Source of the DNA: Ophiocordyceps camponoti-saundersi (nom. inval.)
Taxonomy: Eukaryota > Ascomycota > Sordariomycetes > Hypocreales > Ophiocordycipitaceae
Reading direction: 5' to 3'
Assembly (NCBI GenBank): GCA_003339415.1
Contig: PDHQ01000037.1
Location: 124,001 to 188,000 of the forward strand
Length of the DNA stretch: 64,000 nt
This document shows, one piece after another, positions 1 through 11,700 of the stretch. Numbering within the stretch: position 1 is the stretch's first letter; each line of letters begins with the position of its first letter. The position numbers were made by a program, and so were the translations under genes. The notes under the pieces were generated by a model, which did no database searches, was not told the DNA's origin, and saw only the letters and a program-made list of their open reading frames with translations.

Positions 1-1212
1 AAATTATAGTTATCTTTAATAGAAAACTTAAATTAACGTAGTTTAGCGTTATATAATTAATATTAGTAATAAAAATATCGAATTAAGTTAAGGGCTACTA
101 ATAAGATATCGGAAAAGCTAGCTTTTTAAAATAGGTTATAAAGGCGTTATATATATAGGTAGCTAAAATAGCGGTATAACTAGTATAATTTATATTCTAT
201 ATAATATAATACTAATTCTTATTATAAAATATTAAAGAAAGGATATCCTTATTTTTATATAATAAGGACTATAATACCGTTATATTAAATAATAATATCT
301 TATATATTATTATAGAAAGTATAAAGGCGGTTAATATTTTTAAAATAGAAAAGAAAAAGGGTAAAGGTATTAAGGATATAGTAAAAGACCTTACTAAGTA
401 AGTTTCGTACGATAATAATACTAATTAGTTTTATAAGTTCCGAGGAGCTAAAATAGATAGCGTTATTAGTAAGGGTTTAATTAATTATTATATAAGGGTA
501 TTCTTAGATATAAGCTTTTACTTATAGTTTTTTAATAATCGAAATTTTAGTAGCTCTTATATCTTAAAGCTTACCTTAATATATTATATAATATATATTA
601 AAAAAGAGGAACTATTTTATAAAGGTATTAGGAGCCTTAATATTATAAATATTATCGCTTATAAGATAATATATATAGGCGGTAATTATAAAAAAGGAGA
701 TTATAGTTTCCTTATCTATAATATTTTTATTATCTTCGGAATTTTCGTTATATAACTAAAGGAACTAGGAATTTTATTCCTCGGAGCTTTTATATAAAAG
801 GAGGAAAGCGTTAAACTCCTTATCTATAAGGGGTTATTAGTTAGTTTCTTCGTAGCTTATTAGGTACTATTCCCTAACTTATTTAATATTATCTAAGCTA
901 TAGTTAGTTAATTAGTAATTTTCTTTTTTATAAATAAAATATTTATATATTATATAAGGGATAAAGCGGCGTTATTATAAAAGTCCGCTATATTATATAG
1001 AAGTAAATTTATAGGAACGGAAAGATAGTTAAGGAAAGGAATATTTTAAAGTTATACGAAGCTTTATATAGTCCGTATAACGATAGTCGGTAAAGAATTA
1101 GTTTATACTTCGATTAGTAGCGATAATAAGGGAGGAACGTAGTTAGTTAATAAAAGATTCGTATAAAGTATTTTAGAATATTATAGCTAATTTAAGTTTT
1201 AAGATACCTTTA
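1..1212 (+). pseudogene. Unidentified degenerate gene X, first visible part
   Basis: Frame 3 of the plus strand reads through most of this stretch with far fewer stops than the other frames, and the stops seen are TAA or TAG as expected from RIP of Gln or Trp codons. The translation continues after removal of LARD-1, resuming at 4719. I recognise no domain. The start lies outside the window. The far part of the gene is repeated at 59640-60884 on the other strand, so this is repeated DNA and not a single-copy host gene. It may be a captured or transposon-borne gene lying tail to tail with Gypsy element G. That the stretch is coding is fairly likely; the function is unknown. Confidence 0.4.
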
Positions 1213-1720
1213 TATTAGAATATATATATTACTAGCTACTTAGGAATATAATACGCGTTAAAATACGCGTAACACGCGTTGCAGAGATTACTATCTCTAT
1301 ATAAATAAAGTAGGAGGTTAAAGGCACGTATAAAGAGGAGTTAAACTCGAGATAATACCGATCCGAGACTAGTATAATATTAATATAATATATGTTATTA
1401 ATATAATAAGAATCGAGGGTAGGAGAGAGTATAGCCGGAACGTATATATAATATACTTACTTTTCTATACTTTTTAAAAGAAAGATAAGTTATAAGTAGA
1501 GTTATTATTTAATCTTTTATAACTTTATTAGTTAGAGTATATTATACGGTAAACGTAATATTCCTATATATTATATAATCCAGATAAGTTACCTAAACCT
1601 TATTATCTAAGTTAATATAGTATATATACTTTAGGTTTAATTTATTAGTATTATTATTATAAAAAGTTTATAATATAACTCTAGCTACTTATTCGGCTTA
1701 GGAAGGATACCTAATTAATA
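1213..1720 (+). repeat. 5' LTR of LARD-1 (508 bp)
   Basis: It is collinear with the LTR at 4213-4718 and with the LTRs of the other three LARD copies. Differences are mostly C/T and G/A transitions, as RIP makes. The sequence directly after the LTR (CTAATTAGTAATA) matches no primer-binding site that I recognise. Confidence 0.92.
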
Positions 1721-3129
1721 CTAATTAGTAATAAAGCTAAGTTATATCGCGGACTTAATTACTTTTTATTACTTAAAACTTAGTTAACTAATATAAGCTA
1801 AAATACTAGCTTTATTATTATTTAACCTTAGTTTAGATTAGAAATAGAAAAGTAATTTAGATAATAAATATTTATTAAAATACTAACTCTTAGGAAACTA
1901 TAATTATTATTTCGATAACGTATAGATATATTTTAACTAATATCTAGTTAGTAACTTAATAATTCGGATATCCTAATACTTAGCGATAATTTATTATAAG
2001 TTAATATTATCTATTTTTTCTTCTTTTTACTTTCGGTTTAGGATTTTTAGAAACTTATTTTAATTTTAACTTAAAATCCTATTAATTTTAGATTAGTTTT
2101 AATAGTTATTCCGTAATTATTATTTACTAAGCTTTTATAAATTTAGTACTAGAAGTCTCTTATAATTAAATTAATTTAATAATATATAAGAGATAAAAAT
2201 AATAAAAGATAAAAATAATAAGAAAAGAAAAAGTAAAATCCTTAAAATTAAAGTCCTTACCCTTACTCCTAACGCGGATATCTAAGAGGGTATAACGCGC
2301 GACGATCGCGTAAGGCCGGCTAAGTAATATTACTATATTAGTAATATTAGTTAAATATTAACTTTAATATAAATAAGGATTAAATTATTATTAAACTTAT
2401 TTTAGTATACTAGTTTTTATATAAAGGTATATTATCGCTTATAAATATAATAAAAGCTTACGTAAAAATAATAATAGCTAAGATAGTTTGTTAAGTTAAT
2501 ATTAGTTTATATAAAATTAAGTTTTAATAAGCTATATATATATTATCGTATTAAATACTTTTTTTAGTATATTAATAGTAAGTAGTTACTAATTAAGAAA
2601 CCTATTCTTAATAAGCGTTAATTTTTAGCTTTTACTTACCTATATAGCTAATATAATTTTAGTACGGGGGCACCCTCTTAATATCGCTATACTTAATATT
2701 ATCGCGCTACGCCTAAGATAATAGTATAAGTAGCGGCGGGGATATAAAAAGATTACGCTTAGTAGGTTATACTTAATAGGGTATAATAAGCGTTACCGCT
2801 AGCGTAGGTAACGGTATTCGCGGGCGCGGGCGAAAAATAATCGCGGATATTATAAAGGGAGCTTATAAGGGGCGCGTAAAAAAGATAAGAGTAGGACGCG
2901 TATAATATATATTCGAAGCTAAGTTTAGAGTATATTAAAAACCGGGTTAATCTTAACTTATAGCTAATATAAATTAAAGCTAGAATTAATATACTTTTAC
3001 GCTATTAGTAAATTAAAGCCTTAAGAATATTATTATTATTAATATTATTCTTAGACTTAGGACTTAAAATAATAATTTAATAACCGCGCGGAGTAATAAG
3101 CGTATAAGGGGGCGGTCCTAATATATAAT

Positions 3130-3203
3130 TAATCTTAAGTTAAGGTTAGTAAGAATTTACTACGATATTAACTTAAGATTAACTTAAACTTATTTTCTTA
3201 TAC

Positions 3204-3238
<35 letters not shown>
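3130..3238 (+). repeat. LARD inverted repeat followed by a (TAA)n tract
   Basis: Two 14-base arms, TAATCTTAAGTTAA at 3130-3143 and its exact complement at 3168-3181, can form a hairpin with a 24-base loop. A run of about 11 TAA units follows at roughly 3205-3238. The arms recur in LARD-2 (near 17654-17702, minus strand) and LARD-3 (near 26330-26390), but are badly mutated in LARD-4. The TAA tract is present in all four. Preservation of a symmetrical arm under heavy RIP suggests a structural role, though an AT-rich palindrome free of CpA is also a poor RIP target. Confidence 0.7.
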
Positions 3239-3408
3239 GGTAAAAAGAAAAGGAAAAGAATAAGGAGCTCGGGCGTAAAGTAATTTATAAGTAAAGTACT
3301 AAGTTACTAATTTACCTCGCTAAATAAAGTATATACTTACCCCTTTTATAGTAATATATTAATATATACTAACCCCTTTTATAGATATAAGAGGTACGTA
3401 CCTCCTAG

Positions 3409-3448
3409 GTATAAATACCCCCCCCCCCTTTTTAAAAATTTTTTTTTC
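3409..3448 (+). promoter_or_regulatory. Internal TATA box and C/T tract of LARD
   Basis: GGTATAAATA (3409-3417) is followed directly by 11 C residues and a T/A run. The same arrangement occurs in LARD-3 (about 26611-26650) and, reversed, in LARD-2 (about 17380-17425), with a weaker form in LARD-4 (about 44250-44290). It lies about 800 bases before the 3' LTR and points toward it. It could drive a second transcript over the last 750 bases, where I find no recognisable protein. Promoter function is inferred from sequence only. Confidence 0.45.
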
Positions 3449-4212
3449 CTTCCCTCTCTATAATTACCTTAGTCTTTCTTATCTATTTTTCGCGGATAAC
3501 TTAGCGAAGATTTACTAAGTATTACGTTCTTTATTTAGTATATTATATTATATTTATTCTTCGTTTTTCTAATCCTTAGACTAGAAAGAGAAAAGCTATT
3601 AGGGGAGTATAATACCCTTACTATACCCCCGGGGCTACGATATAAAGAAAAATAACGTATATTATAAAGGCGTTAAACCGCCTTAGGGATATAGTAATAA
3701 TAATAAAATAGCTAGGATAAGGCTAAAAATAATAAAACTAAGTTAACGAATATTATAATATAGGAATAAGAAATATTATAGGGATTTAACTACTAATCTT
3801 ATAATTATTTAAAAGCGACTAAAGCTACGAGACTAGCTAATAGACTTAAATATTCTATTATAGCGTTATATTATATTTTCTTAGTAATAATATACGATAT
3901 CGCGACTATTACCTTATAGCTTTTATCTACCTTCGATAACGCGAAGGGATAACGCGAAAGATAATTCGATACGCGTTACCTTAAGAGGTAATATTAAAAT
4001 TAGTAAAAAAATAATCGGATATTTACCTAATATCGACCCGAACTTATTAATAGATTAGTAAAGTAAAGGGTATCTATAAGACCTAAAATTATATAAATCT
4101 TTAGAGGTAGAAAAATAATTTAATTTACAATAGTTACTAAAAGAACTTAATTATATTTCGACTACTTATATAATAAGATAAATATTCCTAATTAGAAAAA
4201 AAAAGTTACTAA

Positions 4213-4718
4213 TATTAGAATATATATATTACTAGCTACTTAGGAATATAATACGCGTTAAAATACGTATAATACGTATCGTAAAGATTACTATTTTTAT
4301 AAATAAAGTAAGAGGTTAGAGGTATATATAAAGAAAAGTTAAACTTAAGATAATACCGATCCGAGACTAGTATAATATTAATATAATATACGTTATTAAT
4401 ATAATAAGAATCGAGGGTAGGAGGGAGTATAGCTAGAACGTATATATAATATACTTACTTTTCTATACTTTTTAAGAGAGAGATAAGTTATAAGTAAAGT
4501 TATTATTTAATCTTTTATAACTCTATTAGCTAGAGTATATCGTGCGGTAAACGTGATATTCCTATACGCTATATAATCCGGATAAGTTACCTAAACCCTA
4601 TTATCTAGGTTAATATAGTATACGTGTTCTAGGTTTAATTTATTAGTATCTCTACTATAAGAAGTTTATAATACGACTCTAGCTACTTATTCGGCTTAGA
4701 AAGGATGCCTAACCGACA
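4213..4718 (+). repeat. 3' LTR of LARD-1 (506 bp)
   Basis: This is the partner of the LTR at 1213. The end still reads GGATGCCTAACCGACA, less damaged than most copies, and is followed by the target duplication CTTTA. Confidence 0.92.
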
Positions 4719-6240
4719 CTTTATAAGCTTATATAATTATTATAAGAAATTACTTTTCCCCTTAATAGTTTATACCTAAAGCTTATTAGATTAGTTAAAG
4801 TTTATTAAGAAAGGTATTAAAGGTATTTATTATAGTTTTATTAAGTTATTCGCGTTATATAATATTAAATAAAAATATAGTTTAATCTATCTAATATAAA
4901 GAATAATTCGTACGAGTATTAAAATATATATTTAAAAAAGTATAGATTTTATCTTATCGTTTATTTATACTAATAAAATATAGGAAATAATCTTAGGCTT
5001 TATCTAATAAGATATCCGGAAAAATAGCATAATACTAATTTTCCGTAATACTAATCCTTAAGTAATAGCTAATAAAAATCCGGGTCTTATTAATTAATAT
5101 ATTATATAGCTTTCCGGTATAGTTCTAATCTTTTCGCTATCTTTTAAGGAAAGTAGTAACCTTATCTAAAAAGATTAGTCTATTTTTAACTTAATATATT
5201 AGTAATAGCGAATAAACTTATATAATACTTATTAAAGATTAAGGGATATTTAAGATAGTTAGGATCGGCGTTACTAAGGTAGGGCGGGGTAATACTAATT
5301 TATTCTTATCTATTATCTATAATATTTAAATTATACGAATTTAAGACTATTACGGTTATAATATAATATTCTAAAAAGGCTATACTAAGATAGTAGCTAA
5401 GACCGTCTCTAATTTATAAGGCTATATAAGAGTTATATTTAATATTATATAATCTTATAATATTAATCTTAAGAAGTTAGGGGTAATATACCTTATCGTA
5501 AATTATAGCGGTAAGTTAGAGGTTATTTTATAGGTAAAAATAAGGGATATAAGGAGTCTTATAAAATATTAGATAAGTATTCTATTTCTAAGGAGAGGGA
5601 TATATTATATAACGATAATTTAAGTTAGTTTTTTAAGGAATATACGGTAAACGTAACTTAGTTAGTAGTAAGTCTAGCCCTTAAGTTTCGATTAGATTAT
5701 ATAAAGAAAGTTTTCCCTATAAATATTAAAATATACGATATCGTATATTTATTATACGATAAATATAGTTAATTTAATCTTTTTAGGTGCTTATATAAAG
5801 TCCGGTTATATATCCTAAAACGTAGGGTTTATACTCTAAGTTTAAATATAGTAAGATACTATATTTCCTTCTATTATCTTATCGTATAATATAAGAGAGT
5901 TATTACTTATAGTTTATTTATAATATTTATCGTAAGATTCGTTATCTTAAGAAATCAAAGCTATATTATCGTTATATACGTTTCTAAAATACTATTAAAA
6001 ATAATATCGTATAACTAATAAAAGCACTAGGTAAATATAGCTTTTCGGTTAGAACTTTAATATTAGTATATATTGTACGTTACCTTAATCTTTTAATTTC
6101 GGTAGTAGTATTAGGCTAATATAGCTTTTCGGTTAGAACTTACTATTAGAAAAAAGGTAAAAGTACGAGTATCGGATAATAGCGGGTATAGGGGCTTTTC
6201 GGAGTTATATAACGATTATCTCTTTACTTTAGCTAATTTA
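4719..6240 (+). pseudogene. Unidentified degenerate gene X, second part
   Basis: This continues the frame interrupted by LARD-1. The plus-strand reading is fairly open to about 6010, with a well-preserved block at about 5590-6000. The stretch from about 4970 is repeated in reverse complement at 59640-60884, so it moved or was duplicated together with Gypsy G, whose 3' end lies immediately to the right. No known motif was recognised. Small patches escape RIP, for example AAATCAAAGC near 5957. Alternatives are a captured host gene or an additional antisense frame belonging to G. Confidence 0.4.
6034..6141 (+). repeat. Pair of 24-bp direct repeats next to the Gypsy G 3' end
   Basis: The unit AATATAGCTTTTCGGTTAGA plus ACTT occurs at 6034-6057 and again at 6118-6141, 84 bases apart start to start. 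The sister copy keeps both units in reverse orientation near 59709-59732 and 59793-59816. Conservation of both units and their spacing in two RIP-damaged copies makes a binding site or an old tandem duplication possible. Confidence 0.6.
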
Positions 6241-6400
6241 TAGTTAACTAATAATAACTAGTATAATTACTAATTAGTATTAAGTAGTTTTTATATATAT
6301 ATATATAAAGTAAAGAAAGTAAAAGTAACTTAAATTATATATAATTAAGATAAATATTTTTCCTACTTTATACGAGGAAGGATAGCTATATAGCTAGTTA
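6240..6400 (-). mobile_element. Gypsy G (minus copy), 3' end sequence
   Basis: This matches, in reverse complement, about 59450-59640 just downstream of the integrase frame of the plus-strand copy. It is cut from the rest of the element by LINE-A; the two sides are 6386-6400 and 15569-15583 (the duplicated 15 bp). It probably includes LTR or 3' untranslated sequence, but LTR limits could not be set because no matching 5' LTR is visible. Confidence 0.6.
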
Positions 6401-6515
6401 TATATTATATTACTTTAGGGACCTATAAGGTATCTAAGCATATAGAGGGTAGGAAGAGGGGAAAAACCGGGCCGGGCCCGGGGGAAAACCCCTTACTAAG
6501 TAGTCGGTAGCTAGG
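6401..6515 (-). promoter_or_regulatory. LINE-A 3' tail with bipartite hairpin-like motif
   Basis: The last ~115 bases of the LINE (sense minus) are shared with the SINE family. The core at 6458-6495 reads, on the plus strand, GGGGAAAAACCGG, a GC-rich palindromic spacer, then GGGGAAAACCCCTTA. Sense RNA could form short stems around GGGGTTTTCCCC and CCGGGCCCGG. LINE-B has the same block at 45365-45480. The likely role is recognition by the LINE's own reverse transcriptase. Confidence 0.65.
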
Positions 6516-6774
6516 AAGGTAAGAATAGTGAGTAGGGAGAGGGTGCTATAGCGGGCCTCGTGCTAGTCCGCTAAGTCGTAGTAGCGGGTTTAGGGTAAAA
6601 TAAGCTAAGGTCTAGGGGTTACTAAAATAGAAGCGGCCGCGAACCTTAGCCGCGGGAGGGTAAATATAAGCTAGAACCTTAGTAAGGGAAGGAGGTATAT
6701 ACCGCTATAAAGTAAAAAAGTATATACTAGTATATACCGCGGCGCCTTATAATTAGTAAATAAGCTACCGCAGG

Positions 6775-6783
6775 GTATAAAAT
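6775..6783 (+). promoter_or_regulatory. TATA-like box upstream of the antisense frame of LINE-A
   Basis: GGGTATAAAATC occurs about 100 bases before the start of the plus-strand frame and is unchanged in LINE-B at about 45736-45745. It faces into the antisense frame. It is sequence-only evidence. Confidence 0.35.
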
Positions 6784-6876
6784 CTTATAGCTTATATAGC
6801 GCGGGGCCCCCTTTTTTCGTAAATAATATTAACCTTAACTTCTCTTATCGCGATAATAATAGCCCGCGATTATAAT

Positions 6877-8640
6877 ATAAAAACTAATAATAAATAAGCT
6901 ACGCTTTATAATAATTATATTTTTAAACTTATTTAAAACCGCGTCCGCTATTTATATACTAGCTATTAGAATTAGCTAAGTAAGTTACGCCCTATTTAAG
7001 CTATATATTAATAAGATTAAGCTAATATTTAATAGCCGTAAACGCGCGTATATATATTACTTATACTTAAATAAATTTTACTTATATATTTATATATCCC
7101 TAGCTTAAGGATAATATTACGGAGCTATATACTATATAAGCTAAGCGTTATAATAAGTAATAAAAGTTTAGAGGGGTATAAGCTATAGCTAAGGAGAATC
7201 TTACCTTAATTTAAGATTTAAGCTAAAGCTATACTTATAAGAATATAGTTAAGGTAAGGAACGCCTTAAGGGGTATCCGCACTAAGGTTATAAAAAAGGT
7301 AAAAAAAGCGGAGGGAGAGGGGGGGGAGATATCTATCTTTATACTTAAGTTAATCTACGCTACCTTAAAATAAGTTAACGCCTATATTAATTAATAAACT
7401 TTAAGCTTTATAAGTATAGCTTATAATATACTAAATTTAAGTAAGAAGGTAATAGTAATATTTAAAAAGCTAAGAGGGCTAGCTTAGGCTCCGCTTAAGG
7501 TAAGGGCAGACGCGACTTATAAAGTAAGCGGGACGCGTAAGCTAGTAATAATAAAGCTTACTAAGGCGGCGCTTATAGCGCTTTTAAAAAGTAAGGGTAA
7601 GAGATAAATATCTCCTATTATAATCTAAACGCGTTCTATTAAAAAGAAGGCTTACGCTACGCTTAAAACTCCTACGATTATATTAAATATAAATAATAAT
7701 AATTATAACCTATTACTTATTCTTACTATTAACTTAGAGCGTTTATATCTCGCTAAGGTATACCTTAAGGAGAGTAAGAGAGGGAGCTTACGCTAAGTTA
7801 GTTTCGGCGATAATAAAATTCTAAAGTTAAAAGCTACGCTAGCGCCGGATATAGTAAAGATAGGCCTAACTAGCGAGGGGGTAGCTAGGTTACTTATAGT
7901 AAAAAAGACCCTAGTTAAGGCGGCGGCCGCTATAGCGGCTACTAATATTTATATAGCTATAATAAACTATAGTATTATTATAATAAGGACGGATTTAGCC
8001 GAGTTTTATATCCCTTAAATACTTAAAATTACCTTACCTTAAGTTACTTAGTAAGCTAGCGTTAGCTAAGAGTTCTAATTAGTCGGTCTCTAATATAACT
8101 TATTTCTCGCTAACTTAAAGTTATTAAAAAAGTATAAACTTAGGCTATACCTTAGCGGAGTATTAAGAAAGCGCGGGGGGCTCCGTAATTATAAGCTATC
8201 GCTAAAATATTTAAAAATCTTAAAGTTAAATAAATTATTCCTTAATAAGGATAATAAACTAACGCTAATAATAATTACTTTTAATAATATATAGCCCGCC
8301 GCTACGCTAGATCCGGTTATTACTTTAAGCTTATCTTAGCGATAAGTAACTTTACTTAAGCTAGTTATTACTCTAAGTTTATTATAGTAATAGGCGACCG
8401 CTTCGTAGCTAACTATTACGCTAAACTTATTATAAGCTACCGCGCTAATAGTAACTCCGAGTAAGACGCGCCTCGCTCTAAGTCTTAGTAGCTTTACGCT
8501 AAGTAAATTTACGTTATAGGGCTAGCGTTAGTTTATAGTTACTTTTACTAATAAGGTAGCCGGAGGAGTTAAGGAGTTATTAGATAGGGGAGGAGACGAT
8601 AACTTAAACTTAGTAAATATAAATTCCCTTAAGATATAAA
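6877..8640 (+). pseudogene. Degenerate antisense ORF in the 3' third of LINE-A
   Basis: From about 7160 one plus-strand frame stays open but for TAA/TAG codons of RIP type, over roughly 490 codons. Its translation is rich in Lys, Glu and Leu and becomes Gln-rich near the end. LINE-B shows the same frame with the same stop positions (for example both TAA codons near 7604-7625). The codon-aligned minus frame reads mostly Leu/Phe/Ile/Val, as an antisense strand would. The first part (6877 to 7160) is in a different frame, so a frameshift or intron is needed. The frame converges on the end of ORF2 near 8715. No domain was recognised. An artefact of strand-asymmetric RIP has not been excluded. Confidence 0.5.
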
Positions 8641-8714
8641 GTAGATTATAAATAAAGTAAGTAAATTAATAATATTATAGTTATAGTAATTTATATAAGA
8701 TAAGGCTATATCTA

Positions 8715-11700
8715 GCTTTAGTTAAACTTAAAAGTATTAGCGTAAAAAGTATTAGTAAGCGAAAACTAATATAAGTTAGTATATTAAAATATTTACTTTA
8801 TAATTACGGTTATTAATAAGTAGCGGTTAAGCTTTAATTATAATCTAGTATTAAAAGAGATAAGCTAAGGTAGTTCGTAGTGCTATTTAACTAATTAAGG
8901 GTATCGAAGAAGTAAATAGTAAGTATTCTCCGGTCTAATACCGTATTAATATAAAGGGAAGACTATTTCTAATATACGCTTATAAAAAAGGAACTTTTTA
9001 AAACTAATTTTACCCGTATAAAGTTACGTAATTATAATACTAATATATTTTAGTAAGTCTCTATATCTTTTAAGTAACTTCGCCTTATTAAGGTAAAGTA
9101 AGAAGTTAGAAGGAAATAAAGTAAGCTTAGAATATCTTATATATAGCTAGTTTTCGGAGTCCTCCTACTATACTTTCTAGTCCTAGCAGAGAAAATTAGT
9201 TATAAATTTCTTATTAGGGGGTAATATATCGCGTTTTATTTATATTCGGACTTAATATATATATTCCTCTAGCGGCTACCTAGCTCTTTATCTTCTTATT
9301 AGTTAATAAGAGGGGAAGCGTAATAGGAACTTTAAGATATTTTTAAAAGCGGTCCGGATTTTATTTAATATCGTTATATCCTCTAAGCGGCGAAAAATAT
9401 TAGTTTTCCTTTTATTTAAATAGAGATTAAGTAAAGGAACTTAAAACTTAGCCTTAAGGTAATAAATAAGCGTAGCCTTATAAGCTTTAAATATTATCCT
9501 AAAGTATCGTAATTATTCTAATCTTAAAGCTTTAGCTAAGCTTAGTAAGTTTCCGCTTATAAAGGTAATAATATAAAATATAATAGTAATATACGCGATA
9601 AGTAACCGGATAACTTTTATATAAAGTTCGTAAGCTTAGGTAAAGAGGTAACCTTAAGTAAAAGCGGATAAAAGGGAAAAGGTAAGGTTTTAGCGAAAAA
9701 GCTTAATATATATAATTTATAGATAAGGTTTCTACTATAGCCGCTAATAGATTTAGACGCTTAGAAGTCTTACCTTAGAAATAAGGTAAACTTAGTAATC
9801 TTCTAATTAAACCGAGTTTATCTTTAAAATATATTTCTAGGAAAAATATATAAGCTTACTTTTCTCTAGCTTAAATTCTATACTATAGTTATATACTTAT
9901 TATTCGTATATTACTTATATAGCTTAAAGCTATTTTATAATTATCTTAAAGTTAAGCTTAACGCTAAAAAAGTTTATATTATCTACGAAACTAATTACTT
10001 ATATTTTTTCCTTATATACTAGCTAGTTATAAAGCGGGGTTATATATAAGATAAATAAGATAGCGAAGAGCGGCGAATTTTAAGAAATTTTAGTTTTAAT
10101 CTAATACGGTTTCGAAATCTTATTATTAAAGCGAAATTAGGAGGTATAATCTTATAAATAGCTACTAAAGAAAGCTAAAATCTAATCTAAGAATTTTAAA
10201 TACTTAAGTTTAATAATAAATTTATTATAATATATAATATTAAACGCTCCTTTAATATTAAGTTATATATAACTTTTATATATTCTATAGATCCCGCGCT
10301 TAAAGTAACGCGGATATAAACCTCTTATTCTTATATTATAAGCGGACTCTGCTCTTTCTATTACCCCGTAGCGATAGCTTTAAGCCGCGCCCGGAGCGAC
10401 TCTAAGGGGGAGGGTAATATTATATAAGTTAATTATAACCGCGAAAATTTTTTACCTAAAATATAGCTTTACTCCGAATTATAGTAAACTCGGACCTAAA
10501 AGTTTACTATACTTTTTACTTTATTAGAAGCTAAGGTAAGTATTAATAAGATTATTTCGGGGGACGCCTTAGTCTTTATATAGGTAATTATCGAATAAGT
10601 AGCGGAGTCCGAGAGGGTCCGGGGAGGCGCCCCCCCTACTCTAATTTTATTAATTAGTAGTATTTTCTTAGCTATTATAGCCGCGGTTTCCTCTTTTTTC
10701 TATAGCTTTAAGGGAAGCGGGACTCCTCCGATATAAGCTATAATTATAGCTAAAGCGCTAAAAAAGATTATTAAAAAATAAGTTTTTAGGTAATATAAAT
10801 ATTAGCTTATAATTCGCTTTAACTTTATCGCTATTTTACTTTAAGTTTAAAGCTTTAAGGTAATTATAATAAGTATTAACTATAAACTTTACAAGTAAAG
10901 CTAAGCTCTTATTATAAGGAAATTACTTAGTAGTAATATTACGGTAATATTCTAAGATATTATTTATAAGCTTTAGTTTAATTTAAGGTAGCTTTATACC
11001 GCTTTTAGAGAAAAAGTATACTTAACTAATAGAGGTTATATTTTTATTATAAAAAAGGTACTAGCGCGGGCCTTATAGTAAGGTAGGAAAAAAGCCTTTT
11101 AAAAGGAGATTAAGTTATTAAATAAAGTTTTAGTAATATAACTATATATAAAAAGATATTATTTAGGAACTTAGCAGAGTTCCCTTATAGTTACTATTAA
11201 TAGTATAATAGATATAAACTAGATTTATAATAAGGGTATAATAATATAAGCGGAGATTTTTAATATAAAACCTTATAAGCTAAAAATTTAACCTTAGTAA
11301 TATTTTAAGTATTACTAGCTTAAATATATTATTAAATATTATATAGCGAAGCTATAATATAGCTAGTATTTTACCTTTTTATACGCGGAGAGTAAGTTAG
11401 CTTACCTTATAGCGTATAAAAAAAAACTATATTATTACCCTCTTTATTAGGGGACTTATTTTAAGTAAAGTTAACTTTACCCTAAGATAAGAGCGGCGTA
11501 AGACCGGGCGAAGGATATTTATATTTCCTAATCTTAGAGATTTACGGATTAGAACTCTATATATACTACCCCTCCTCCCCCTCTAGCGCCGACTAGAGTT
11601 TAGTAGTAGCTAAAGCGGAAACGCTAAAGGGCGAATATAGTAGCTCCGCTTCTAACCCCCTCTCCGAACTTATCCGTAGCTCCGCTATAATAATTAAGCT

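Larger units (their letters stand above)
1213..4718 (+). mobile_element. LARD-1, complete non-autonomous LTR element
   Basis: Two LTRs (1213-1720 and 4213-4718) bound a 2.49-kb interior. The LTRs begin TATTAGAA and end in a TA-type inverted terminus (CCGACA is preserved at the 3' end), consistent with TG...CA ends altered by RIP. The 5-bp target duplication CTTTA is perfect at 1208-1212 and 4719-4723. A purine-rich run of AGAAAAAAAAAG type precedes the 3' LTR. The interior is too short for gag-pol and I see no reverse transcriptase, so it must have been moved by another element's proteins. It interrupts gene X. Three more copies lie at 16033, 23195 and 42071. Confidence 0.93.

Noticed and set aside
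1721..1740. Primer-binding site after the LARD 5' LTR
   Set aside because: The sequence does not resemble the 3' end of a tRNA I know, even allowing for RIP changes.
3205..3238. CRISPR-like or satellite array
   Set aside because: It is a simple TAA microsatellite at a fixed position in each LARD copy, without spacers.
8640..9300. Extension of the LINE-A antisense frame over the ORF2 region
   Set aside because: The plus strand is also partly open here, but the minus strand reads as the conserved ORF2 C-terminus. This shows that openness on the plus strand alone is weak evidence, and is why the antisense ORF is given moderate confidence.
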